Source of the DNA: Centroberyx gerrardi
Taxonomy: Eukaryota > Chordata > Actinopteri > Beryciformes > Berycidae
Length of the DNA stretch: 64,000 bases
Reading direction: 5' to 3'
Assembly (NCBI RefSeq): GCF_048128805.1
Contig: NC_136010.1
Location: forward strand, 19,348,980 to 19,412,979
The notes under the pieces are model-generated. The model ran no database searches. It saw only the letters and a list, made by a program, of their open reading frames with translations, and was not told the DNA's origin. A program made the position numbers and the translations under genes. Positions 49,963 through 61,851 of this stretch are shown here, piece by piece (within the stretch, counting starts at the first letter, position 1; each line of letters begins with the position of its first letter).

Positions 49963-52900
49963 TTACAAATCGTAGAACTTGGGTCCAGGTGTGGCGAGGA
50001 CGTCTTCATAGGGCGCGTTCTGGTGCAGGTCGAGGGCCTGCCGCTTCTTCAGGACCAGGAGACAGAAGAAGGTGGCTGCGGCCTGCGAGCGAGTGCTTCT
50101 CTCACATAAAGCCTGTAGGCTGAACATGGTGTTGCTGCCGCTCTGGCTCTGTGACTGACACACACACACACACACACACCAGAGAATTTAATTTCCCACT
50201 ATTACCCCTAATCCTGCCCTAGCCTTCTCGTCTTTAAATCCCTTTAAATAGAGCAGGGACACCACTGTGTGATAAGAACTCCCTTCTTTGTCTCACAGGG
50301 AAACAACATCAGTGTCATTGTAAATATTCAGGTTTCCCAGAGGGGTTATACAGAAGGTGGATTGTTCTGAATTTGGAAGCGAGGTGAAGTTGTTGGGTGT
50401 ATCATGATAGCTGAGTATTTATTTGTAGGTCCTTACTTTGAGAGTATTTAGAAGCTTCTGTGCTAGCCTGGTTATCCTCCTCTCCTCAAAGTCCTGGCTG
50501 TCCAGCATAGACTGCAGGTGAGGAAAGCATCATATCACAGTCAGTGACGCACTCCACACAACTGGGCATGTCTCCAAGGCAGCGTGGGAAATTAACACCT
50601 GCAAAATACTGGTAAATTCTGGCTGTGGCTGGAAAATTTGTCTACTTTAGTAACCAACCATCATTTGGTGGCTCCCTTTTAATCCAAAGATCAATATGAC
50701 TGGTAAAATACTTGAAAGTGGCAGGTGAATTTTGGAGTCCTCCAAGGTGTGTGTGTGTGTGTGTGTTTACTACAAGCACCTGGGTGTGCATGGAGGTTGA
50801 CTGAGTCTCCTTCTCCAAGTTAGAGGGATGGACAAACATGGAGTCTTCTGATGGAAGTTCTGGGTGTGAGAACTCCTGACAGAGAGGCAGAGTGTAATAG
50901 AAAAACAAAATAAGAAAGTGGTAGTGCATCAGCCAAAGCACATGAACAAGAATTACATTTTTTCACTGCATGTGCCTTGTTGGTGCTGGACATGCTTACT
51001 GATGCTTACTTGTGAGCGTTCTGAGCAATTCTCAGGTTGGTTGTCGTTCATGTGGTCAAGGGGCGTCGGCTCAGCGTTGAGCCTCGTTTTCTCAGGATCC
51101 ACCGACGAATCTAAGACACTGAGGTGCTCGGTGGTGAGGGTACTTGTGTCCCTCTGAACTGTACAAGATATAATTCAGACCTTATGTAAAACAAGCACAC
51201 CAGGAAGAGGGAGAATGCAAGACAACAACAGTAATTCATTGAAAATGAGATTATAGTTCATCAATAGAATTTTGTGTTCTCTCTGTGCTCTAATACGCAT
51301 GTCCCTACCCTCTTCTCCGTCCTCACGCATCTCCTCAACTTCCTCACCCACACCACCAGTTTTTACCTGGAAAACACTCTTGGCAAAGACCTGCAAAGGG
51401 AAAATGTGTTTTAAGGATAATAGTATTAATTCAATCGAATGCTAACTATTGACTGATTCATGAATTTTGTGATGATATAGACCAGCATGCATGCTCTGGA
51501 TGTGATGCAATCACCACTGTTGGGAGGTTAACAGATTTACTCATCTTTTTACCTCCCTTATCTGTGGAGCTATGACAGTGGAACACAGTTGTCCAAAGAG
51601 TTTGTCTGCGCCTCCATTCTCCTTCCACTGCATGAGCTGGCGGGTGGACGGGGCCATATCCAGAGTGGCAACCAGGTCTGAAAAGTCAGCAAGCTGCTCT
51701 CTGATGGCCTCGTTGGTCAGCTCCTTAGTCTGGTCCACAACCAACTTCCGTTTCCTCTTCCATTTCTTCTCCGAGGTTGCTGAGGAGAAGTGGCACAGGA
51801 TTGACAGGATTAACAGGCTACTTGGCACAGCATGGACAGGAGTTCGATTGTTCTTTGTTTTTAAGGGGTATGGCTCTCCAGCAATATTCAGATTTAAAGG
51901 AATGGTGGAGACTTTTGGTTTCAGAGCAAGAGATGCTAACCACTATGAATCTCCCATTGTAGCTGGATAATTGTTTGCATAATGTACTATTATGAGTTCA
52001 AGGAACGCCATTCAAGGGACACTGGTTAGATTTACGAGTGACAGCGACTGGCTCAAGGGCGAAGGCCTCCTCCTCATCAGCAAGCAGGGTGGTCTCATTC
52101 AACGTAGGGGGCTCCATCTCCGTCGGATCTGTTCTGTCAGCATCTGGAAAACACATGGAGTCAAGCTGGAGTTTGAATACAAACGCAAATCATCTTTCTT
52201 AATGAGTGTTCTTTGACATAAAACATAACAACGCTGCCCATTGTTGTACCATCAAACTATATACGGTAAACAACCACAGGTGAAAACACAGAATTTTGGT
52301 ACAGCTCTGACACTTATTTATCAACTATTATGTAACTGTCCCAATGGAGGCATCTGACACCAATGCCAATGACAGGCAAATAGTGCAAGTATGTAACTGT
52401 TCATCATGACAAATTACCATCTTGGTGACAATTCATAGTGGAAGTCTCTGGCTTTTCATTTTGTGGCTCCTGTGGGATGAGGTCTGCTGACCCAGCATGA
52501 TCACTGGAGTTTGTCAGAAAGTCTACAGGGTAATTGAAAACAAAATGATTGGTCACTCTTCGACAAAACAAGTCACAGGCAGCAAAAGAACATTGAAGAC
52601 ATAACAAATAATGATGGCACCTTTCAAATTACCCAAAACAGAGGGAGAATAAAATCCGACACATCACAGCATCATTAACCAGTTTGTTTTTTCCTTGGCA
52701 ACTGTTTTGTAGTTGTGATGGTTGGGGGTAATTATTGCTTTTGGCTCCATGTTTGTCCCTGTTGTGATCCTAGTTTTGGTTGTAGTCCGGAAAGCAGCAC
52801 TAAAAGCATTACTATTTGAATACTTATGATAAAAGCAATATATCTAAACACTGGGTGTATAGTTTGTCTTTTTTTGAGCGACTATGAATTTGATTATGCT

Positions 52901-55098
52901 TTATTATTCTTGTGTATTCTGTAGCAGAGGTGGTAGATTTCTTGCTGTGGTGCTACACCACTGCTGAATGAGCAGAGGAAATCCTGTCATCAGATTTCAT
53001 ACATGATGAACTGATAACCAATCAGGCCATAATGCTTATATCTTACAAAGCTATTCATTGGGTTTGTTGGATTTGCTAAACTGATTTCCTCCAAGGTTTT
53101 GAACGGGTTGTTTTCAGACTAAAGCTGAAAGTAAATGCAAATGAATGACAGCAACATCTTGAGGTCATTCAGGCGACACCAGGAAACCAGCCTGTTGTAG
53201 TTGTTCAAAATTACTTGCATGAGTTTATGGCACAATATCCTCACAAAACTGTTGACTGCTGTAAGCTGCATTATAGTTTGATGTGGGATCTGCCTTGTTT
53301 GGCAGCAGGCAATGCTCTCTAAGCCCACTATCAACAACAGTGAAGCAAGCCAATGACATTGTTTTTTCCCCTGCTAATGCTTTTCTTTACACTCAACTAA
53401 GGTAAAAACTGACAGCCATAATCAATCTACTACCGAGCGGGTCGAATCCTGTGTCCTCATCCCCAAAAGCGTCTCCTTGGTGAGCAAGGCTCTGAAAGCT
53501 CACGTCCAGCAGCCCGCTCTGGTGGCACTGGGACTCATCTCCTATCCATCAGAGCACACAGAGGGAGGGAAAGTTGCAAAGTCAATATGAGGCTTCACCT
53601 CCACACAAAAGACTAGACTTTAAGTCTTAATGGAGTATAAAAAATAAATGCTCTTAAATGTTCTTACCAAAGTCCACTAAGGTGAGAAAGCCATTTCCAA
53701 AATCTTCTTTCATAGTGATTTCCTCTGTTCGACTCTGGTTCAGTGAAAACTGGTCCACAACATCTATGTTCCTGGAGTCCCAGTATAAAGAGAAAAGGGT
53801 ATGGAAGGGGATAGCAATGCTCATCTATTCGGCTTAAACTCCCAAAGAAAACTACAGTAAATAAAGAAGCCTGGTTGGGATAAGTTGGGGAAAAGGAGAC
53901 ATTACTTTGGGTGTGGCAGCTGGGTATCAAAGTCAGTGAAATCCTCAATCAAGGTAATCGCTTTGAGTGTGGCCTCGAGCCCCTCAACAGGCATATCAGT
54001 CTGACCTGGTGTGTTGAAACAGGGCGGTTAATAACAGAAGTTAATAATTCATACATTTATTTAGAACCAGAGCAGATAAGAACAGCACCCAAAGTCTAAA
54101 CTCAGAGGTATTTCTCAGGGGGTGTGACACCTAAAAATATTCCAAGCTGTGTAAAATAGGCCTGGAGCAGTAACTCACAAGTCAAAAAAAATAACCTATC
54201 TGTTATGCAATCTCAGCATTCAGAAATACCATTGTCTCAGACTCCAGAAAGTTCTGAAACATTTGTTAGTTGTGTCAAAAGCTTTGTTCTTTTTAAAACG
54301 GCAGAAATGTAGGCCAGCGTTCGTCTCAAGCCTGTGGGAACATTAAAGTTGGTCTCTGTGATACTGTATGTGAGGTAAACAATAAATATATGTAAAATCC
54401 TTGCATGGAGTTTCGTCCTTCCCCTAATTGGGAAGTTATTATGTCACCCTCTGGTGGTTGTGCTTAAGGCTCAGTAGGAAAAGCCTTTGCCTCAGTCTCT
54501 AGGTAATTTGATCTAAAATCATATTACAGAGTGCATCGTATTCAGCATGACAGTGATTCCATTTCCACATAATATAATCACCTTTATTGCTTGCAATTAC
54601 CTCAGGCTGCTAAAGGAGTTTAGCTTCTGCAAGGTTTTATAGCAATCAACATTTGTATATTTATAGCTTTTAGCCTTATCTATTCAAGAATAGCTCTGGT
54701 TGAAATTATGCAGTTAAGTACTCATGAGAAGTCACTTTGTGTTCAGTCTCATTAGTACAACCCCAGTGACAAAAGGTACAACTTGTACTTGTTGTCTACA
54801 GTGTTTCAGAATGGGAAAATCAAGGATTTTCTCACCAATTAATGCAACCTGAAGGGCACTAGCTGCACTAGTTGTGACTTTCCCTCCCTATACATACCTA
54901 TATACTGTATACCTGTAACATCTTCAAAACCCACTTTTTGTCAGTTGATCAGGTTACCTGGCCTGAATGCCACTTTGATTTTAACCAGAGCATCATTGCA
55001 GTCTGCAAGGAGATACTTCGCTTTTCTAGAGTAAATCCGCACCACTCCCAGGAGTAGATGGCCAGATGTCCGCAAGCCAATTTTCACCTACAGGATCA

Positions 55099-55147
<49 letters not shown>

Positions 55148-55351
55148 CAATACTTGCGCTCTTATTGTAATAGGGAAGATGATACTGAGCTATTTAAGGA
55201 ATTTTACCTTTGGGGAAATGATGTCACTGATGGTGCTTTCCAAATTGCATTCAAACACATGAGCCTTTGTGATTTTCCTTTCCCAATGCGCTGCTAACCA
55301 GATTTTGGCTAATGGTCCACGCTTGGATGTAAAAAGTTGCGTGTAGAACAT
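49963..55351 (-). CDS. rad21l1: RAD21-like 1, meiotic cohesin kleisin subunit, 13 coding exons
   Basis: Exons in transcript order: 55351-55208, 55087-54958, 54005-53906, 53771-53668, 53541-53434, 52522-52418, 52143-52036, 51779-51553, 51390-51309, 51158-51010, 50875-50780, 50511-50437, 50154-49963. Phases agree throughout, giving 539 residues (human RAD21L1 about 556). The N-terminal Rad21/Rec8 domain begins [20 protein letters not shown] and continues [20 protein letters not shown]; it binds SMC3. Next come [19 protein letters not shown] and the middle block [14 protein letters not shown]. The C-terminal winged helix, which binds an SMC1 head, ends with [20 protein letters not shown] and GPKFYDL. 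The sequence favours RAD21L1 over RAD21: [17 protein letters not shown] matches the RAD21L1 NETILL segment. In mammals the protein acts in meiotic chromosome axes. An adjacent in-frame ATG lies 3 bases upstream (55354). Confidence 0.95.
50158..50179. repeat. (CA)n tract at the acceptor of the last rad21l1 exon
   Basis: On the transcribed strand this is (TG)n running directly into TCAG at the final acceptor (exon top 50154), replacing the usual pyrimidine tract. Confidence 0.9.
55099..55146. repeat. (CA)n microsatellite in rad21l1 intron 1
   Basis: About 48 bases of CA repeat, starting 12 bases from the acceptor of coding exon 2 (exon top 55087). On the transcribed strand it is (TG)n. Confidence 0.97.
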
Positions 55352-55800
55352 CATATTGAAATCCTCCAGTCCTTCTCGTTGCCTGCTGGCTCCTGTGTCA
55401 AGCACATTACCAATGACTGTTTAAACCTCTTTGCTATGACTGTGGTAGCCTAACGTTAATTCAGGTGGCAACATTAGAGACTGGCTGCTTGGTAGTGTAA
55501 CATTACAAACTGCAAACTGAGCCTTAACTTGGCTGACATCAAGCTAAACAACGTTAGCTAGCTAGCTAGCTAGCTGCGTGTACCTACTATGGCTGTATGA
55601 CTGGGTTTCAAATGTGAACAATGCAACAAGGTGTCTTAACTGCAGCTTTCAATTTCGAAACATACAGGTTAATTTGTCTTAATTAAGCTAACTGTTAGAT
55701 ATCATCGGCAACATCCTACCTGAACTTTGCTCTAATTGCCGCGTTTTGACATTTGGAGCGTGACATCAGCACGAGGACAAAACAAACTGTGACTCCACTC
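55352..55800 (-). other. rad21l1: rad21l1 5' UTR exons and promoter region
   Basis: On the - strand an acceptor TTGACACAG ends at 55393, so coding exon 1 starts at 55392 with about 41 untranslated bases. A matching donor GTTCAG|GTAGGA lies at 55720/55719. This implies a non-coding first exon from 55720 upwards, with the promoter near 55800. A (CTAG)n-like patch at 55556-55575 lies in the intron. Confidence 0.5.
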
Positions 55801-56480
55801 CAAAAGATCTTTTTTTGTTTTTTTAGCTTAACTTACTGTGTAACATTCTCTACGAGCACGGGTCATTTACCAGAGTTAAAAAGTACGATTTCACCTAGCT
55901 TCACGTGATTAATTGGCACAGTTGTTTGAGATGCTGTTAAATCTGAAATGCACTAAGCTGTGTTTAGAGGGATACAGGCACTAAGCGAAAAACATGAATA
56001 TAGAAAGAACTCTGATATGTATTTTTAGTCATAGCAATTAAGTGTTGATTAATTATATGAGGCATTTCTCTCTAATTGAATAGTTTTAAAAGCATTATTG
56101 AACTTGCCACCCATTCAATACGCCTACCTGATCAGCTACAGCAATAGTGTAAATGTCTAAACTGTACAAAATGTTCATAACTAAATGTGAGTAAACCATG
56201 TCAGGGAGAGGCAAGGAAAGCTACAGCGAGGGGAAACAACTCCCTTTAATACCGACAGGGGGCAGTGTGACTCCGTTTGTTTTGAAGCAGGTGGTCCTGG
56301 GCTTTTAGCCTACTCACAACAATGATGTGGCACTTTAATTTTAGAGGGTGGCATATATTTGATATACTCATAAAACTGTAGATAAAGCCATCTCTTCTGA
56401 TGGCCGACTGGAATCAAGCCTCCCATTCTCCAGCATGTTCTGTCAATGAAAATCTGACCCACTATGGTCACCTGAAGGAG

Positions 56481-56570
<90 letters not shown>
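56481..56570. repeat. (TC)n-(CA)n compound microsatellite
   Basis: A short TC run followed by about 75 bases of CA repeat. Confidence 0.97.
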
Positions 56571-56573
<3 letters not shown>

Positions 56574-57981
56574 ATTGACCTCGCATCACTTTTGAGGCAG
56601 GGATGTCAGGCTGAGAAGTAAACACGCCAAAATAGATTTGTGTTTTGCATTAACTGGGTGCCTGGGGTTGCAGGGAGGCAGTGGAACAGCTGGTGTGGCA
56701 AGTCATGGTCTGGATTTCAAACCTATAGCCCACTGCGAAGAGAGGGAGGCTTAAGTGAGACTGGGGGAGTGGAGGAAAAAGAGGGAGAGCGATGAGCTGT
56801 GATTGGTGAGCGAGAATGGGATTGTAACAAGTGAAAGTGAGACATTTTTAGAATTGGGTAACTGTGCTGAGTAAGCTCTTGCTTCATCTGTGATGGCAAA
56901 AACCGTGTACTGGGTGATTTGTTTACAACCATATTTACATATATACAATTTCCATCTGTCTCAAGAAAAAAAAAAGGTTGCACAGTCCAAAATCAAGAAT
57001 TTCAGTCACAGGAGTCACAGTAATCCAAAATTGGCCGAGGTAAATAAACTGTTTTGGATTTAGTCTAATGGATTACAGAAAGATGTACAGCTATGCCATG
57101 TAGTATTATTCAGACACTTTCTCCAAATGCTATGTGCCATATTCTGGATATCTCTTATGCTTCTGCTACTTTCTAATTGTTCCTCTGGCCATATCTCACA
57201 GCTGTCCTGTGTTGGTTGCCAGTGAAAAGCTTATTTTCTGTTTACACTGGGAGAAAACAAATTACTTTGCAACCAAGTCCATCTTTCATGCATATTTGCT
57301 TGAGCTCCCTGCTGGCATGGAAGTTTTTATTTTCATTTCATTCCAGTTCAATTCAGCGCTGATGAAAATAGATCACTGCGGCAGATATATATACATATAT
57401 AAAGTACTTTTTAAAATGTATTTCCAAGATTCCACATCAGGTGGGCGCTCTTATATGCACTTTTGGTTGCACATGCAAAGGATTCTCCCCCGCCCCCAGC
57501 AGTAGCTTCGATGTCAGCATGATTCTGGTTAGTGTGCTGATAGTGAATCATCCTATAAGACACGTCTCCAACAGCAAACAATGAAGGGGAAAATCTGTGC
57601 TAAAATGGGAGCAGAAGTACAGTATTACTATAAAAGGGTCATCTATCAGGTCTCTAATAGGTTGCCTTCCCAGATTAAGCATGCCAAATTACTTTTTTTT
57701 ATTTTATTTTTTTTATTTTACTTTTTATCACCTGTTAAGACTTCCTTCCTATTTTTTGTATAGGTGCATTTTCCAGTCATTTGTATGTCTGATGAAAGTC
57801 TCAGTGCTCAAAATGTAACTTTTTAGATGCCATATAAGATTTTTGATTTTAATAGCAAGAGTGTTTTACCTCCCAATGTTCAAACAACAAACAGACAGAA
57901 TTGCACCAGATTGTCCACCCTCTTGTGCAAATGTGACTTCCATTTTGTTGAATTCATGACCTTTATAACAGGCAATCTTTT

Positions 57982-58040
57982 ACAGATTTCACACTTTCTG
58001 TTCTGTTTGAATGACAAACAACAGAAAGTGTGAAATCTGT
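57982..58040. repeat. Perfect 21-bp inverted repeat with 17-base loop
   Basis: Arms 57982-58002 and 58020-58040 share ACAGATTTCACACTTTCTGT and its reverse complement. Confidence 0.85.
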
Positions 58041-58138
58041 GAAAATCTGCGTCTTTTTGTTGTTGATTTTTTGAGATTTCCCTACATTAGGTGGAGCCAA
58101 GTAATTTTCATGTCCATTAATGTATATGTATACAATAT

Positions 58139-58167
58139 CCTGATGTATACAATATGTATACATCAGG
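58139..58167. repeat. Perfect 12-bp inverted repeat with 5-base loop
   Basis: CCTGATGTATAC, loop AATAT, then GTATACATCAGG. It is about 100 bases from the preceding hairpin, and both may belong to one decayed element. Confidence 0.85.
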
Positions 58168-59913
58168 ACAATGTGTCTTTGGATCTATATTGGAGTCAGG
58201 GAAAACATTACGTTTACATATTTGTATTGGTTTTTGTTGGGTTGGTTTTTCAAACCACAGTTCCAGTATTTAGGAATCCATTCTGTGTTTTGAAACAAGT
58301 GGTGAGTTTGTAAATCTTTTAAGCACGACTTCTTATGAAACACTCAAACACTACTTCTGTAAAAAGTAAGTGGAGATTTGATTGACCCTAGACAGCACCA
58401 AGATGCTGCATTACCCAGAATGTCAACACTATTCTTTGTAGAAAATTGCATTGTCAGTGAACTTGAGCCTGCTGTCCTCTCAAGTAAATGAATAGCTTCC
58501 AAAGCAACGCTTCCTCAGGGACATTTGAAATGAGAAAAACCAAGTCACACGGGTGTTTTTTCCTCATGTTCGTAAATCATAAAAGATTTGGATCACTTTT
58601 GTTTCGTACATGCAAAGCTCCTGTGCCACATTCTGCTATGCCGGTACAATCCTATGATGTCAAGTTGTTTCCCATTGTATTTGCCACTTTCCTAATATTT
58701 TACAGTATTTCTGGTCCCGATGCATGTTTGTGATTCCCAAGGACACTGGGATACATTCTACTTTTTTCCCTCAGTAGTTACTTTGTCTCCCAGAATAATC
58801 AGTGGGCCACACAGATTGTTGAATGTTTTTAATTCATTAATAAATAGGGTTGCTCAAACATTGGTTTCACTTGCTTTTGATACGGACATAAACTTGATGA
58901 TGATATCAATAGATACAGTATGCTTTCCTTTATGTGCATACATCAAGTCCCACAGCACAGTAACACAGTCCTAAAAAGGGAAAACAGATTAAAACAGAGT
59001 GTAGTAGCCTACTGTTTTTTTGTTTAGCTTTTAGGGAAAACCTATCACAGGCCTTTTGATACATTGGCGCATGATCGGACGAGGTTGTGGTTATAATTTT
59101 AAAAAATAGAACTTAATTTGGTTCCTCTTGTTTCCTAAACAGGACAGTTGTTTTTGGAAAAATCAGTGAAATGGTCTTACATTACAGGTGTCATTTATGT
59201 AGCAAGGAATGTAGTTTATCCAGAGTGAATCCCTTTCAGTCCTGAACCCACGAGACCTTCACATAATGTATTTTGTCTTATTTGCCTGACCAAATATTAG
59301 AATGAGTTATCCTCTCATGAAGTGATATCTTCTTGTTGTATTAGTAAGACTGTATGCAAAAGATGCTGAGGTACTTTACAATGTCATACAAAGGCTTAAT
59401 TCTTTCCCAACAAATCACCTTGAAGCCAGTGGATGTCCCTTTGCCTCGTTCTCCCCTCCGTCAGAGTTCATGTACTGTACATTGAAATGTAGCAGGAATT
59501 CAACCAGAAGGAAATAAGCTGCAGCCTTGTCAGTAATGTTTGCCAGTCTGAAGTAGAAGTGGGTGGCAAGTCATCACAAGTATAAATCCCTGCAACGAAT
59601 CTCCCCAGCAGAAGTAAGCAGATTGTGGATTTTGGAGTCCTAGTCATTTCAGAGGGACGGAGTCACTCAGGAGTGAAGAATTTCAGGAAGCATGCCATGT
59701 TAGGTTTTTGGTACTAGCCTTGGCCGCTCAGGCAGCAAGAGCCTGTGGGTTTGTCACTGTCATGCGCTTCAGTCTGGGTGACACATACTCATCTTAACTC
59801 GTGTGCCTCTCATATAATTCAGCCAAAGCTCTTTGTCATTTTGCTGTCATTTCTCTGTCTTTTTGCGCAGCTGTCCATCTTTGTTTGCCTCATGAAAGAA
59901 GGAGGCCGTAACA

Positions 59914-60410
59914 CTAGAGCAAGTCAGCCTGTAGTTTGGCTGGGAGCTGGCTGACTGTCACCTTGCTGTAGGTGGATCCAGTCAAGATGCAGGCAGTCCT
60001 TTGGGGTGTGGACGCGTGACACGGCGCTCCATCCTCAGTGCAGTGCAGACACGCCCCGTGGCTCTCCTGCTGTCCATTAGAAAAGCGCGTGGAGCTCATG
60101 TCCTTGTTGTTGCGCTGTAAGGTGGATCCGAAAGGTTCCTTCTGGTCCAGCTGTGGACTTCCCCTGCAGATCCTCTGTCGAAACGTGGACGTGTCTCTGT
60201 ACAGACACTTGCGAAAGTTGGGCTTGCACAGCAGGTAGACCATAGGGTTGTAGATAGTGGAAGACTTGGCGAAGATGGCCGCCAGGGCAAACGCAGGAGG
60301 AGGGACCTGGGTGGCGTCGCCGAAGGCAGCCCACATGGCCACAGCAGCGTATGGAGTCCAGGCACCCAGGAAACCTATACACACTGCTACTGACAGCTAT
60401 GGAGAAGTAT

Positions 60411-60447
<37 letters not shown>

Positions 60448-61851
60448 AGGATGCAGACACGCACAAACACACAGGCGTACATGCAAGAGACTTATTTAGG
60501 TCCATATCAATCACAATCAAACAAACAGTGTAGGTGCAAATATTCATAGCACCATTCCCTCACACAGATGGCATGTCTGTGCAGCCAAACAACACTACAT
60601 ACGCATGGGAAGGTTACACAAAGACAAAGGAATTAATCAACAAAGAACTTGATAACCTTTGAATAACTTTACTCTCAACGCGAGACTTTGAGTCACTGAT
60701 GCTAACGTGCTAGAGACACAGTCATATCCTCTGACCTTGACAATGAGAGCATGTGCATTGGCGGTCTTGGTCTGGGGTGACACATGCTGCTGGACGGCCT
60801 GGCGTGACCCCCGCACCGTCAGCAGAATGAAGGTGTAGGAGAGGAAGATGATGGTGCAGGGCAGCGCATAGCAAAACACGAAGAGGCAGACAATGTAAGA
60901 CAAAGCTGAAAGCTTGTGGTTGGGCGCATGCCAATCAATGCAGCAGGCCGTGCCGTACGGTTCGGCGCTGTAATGTCCCCACTGAGCCAAGGGGCCCACA
61001 GCAAACACAGACGCGTAACACCACACTCCAACCACCAGGAGGCAGGCATGAGACGAGGAGAACTTGTTACCTGATCAGAGAGGAGATAGAAAGAGAATTG
61101 AAAGGATATTTAGTCATTTTTCTCGAGTGTCATGCATTAACAAACATCAGATCCATCAGTTTCATTAATGAACCTCTCACCGTGGGTAGGGAAGCAGACT
61201 TTAAGGCAGCAGACTAAGGAAAGGGCTGTGAGGTTGGTCAAGCTGCACAGACCAAACAGCACTCCACACATAGCATACACCTGACAGGCAATTTCTCCAA
61301 ACAGCCACCTGTGCAGAGAAAGGGAGACAGTTGAAATGAGACAGAGGCAGTGACTGAATGAATGAAGTCTTCACTGACAGAACAACTCATTATAATTGCA
61401 ACAAGGTGGAATAGCGGGGCTCGGCAGTCAAGATTGAGAGAGAGATGAAATGGGAAAGAAAAGGAAAAAAAAGAGGGAGATACAAGATACCTATGTGCGA
61501 AAGCTGAGGGTATTGCCAAAGGGAATAAAGAGAGTGTCATCCCAAGGTCGCTGATGGATAGATTGATGATAAAGAACTCAGCTGGCTTTAAGGACGACCG
61601 CTTACGGTAGGCAACAAGTAGCAGAATGCAATTTCCCAGAAGAGACAACAGACCTGGAAAAGAAGAGTGAGCGGGGATTGTGGACCTGATTTGTCGTGCA
61701 TGCATAGACTCAATGAAGGATCAAAACAGCAAAGACTGGGGCCAATTGTGGTGGACTTACAGAATATGCTGTAGAGTGAACCCATGAGCAGATCGTGCTC
61801 CTTGGAGATGGTGGAGACAAACACAGCAGATGTGTCTGAAGCATTTCCCAT
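59914..61851 (-). CDS. Opn5-group (neuropsin-like) opsin, possibly Opn5L1/Opn7-type, 5 coding exons
   Basis: Exons in transcript order: 61851-61761, 61653-61491, 61308-61181, 61070-60736, 60396-59914. Phases agree, giving 399 residues. It starts MGNASDTSAVF with an N-glycosylation site and has seven hydrophobic segments. TM1 has GNCILLLVAYRKR, TM2 has INLSISDLGMTLSLFPLA, and TM6 has GFLGAWTPYAAVAMW as in OPN5. The retinal Schiff-base lysine is Lys283 in FAKSST; NPxxY is present as NPMVY (289-293). The disulfide pair is Cys93 and Cys170, and Glu164 matches the second-loop counterion site. Two things are odd: the DRY motif reads Val-Cys-Cys (117-119), and Cys171 follows the disulfide Cys. A light- or retinal-sensing GPCR is likely, but coupling cannot be assumed. 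The long Ser/Gln-rich tail lacks homology. The exact subgroup (opn6, 7, 8 or 9) is uncertain. Confidence 0.88.
60413..60442. repeat. (CA)n microsatellite in the last opsin intron
   Basis: About 30 bases of CA repeat, starting 17 bases from the acceptor of the final coding exon (exon top 60396). On the transcribed strand it is (TG)n. Confidence 0.95.

Larger units (their letters stand above)
55810..59900. other. Intergenic stretch between rad21l1 and the opsin, no gene seen
   Basis: Mostly AT-rich sequence with a large TC/CA microsatellite (56481-56570) and two short perfect hairpins (57982-58040 and 58139-58167). Open frames such as 57134-57505 and 58011-58313 are short, Phe/Ile/Tyr-rich and look like chance. 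The opsin 3' UTR should lie just below 59914. Confidence 0.5.
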
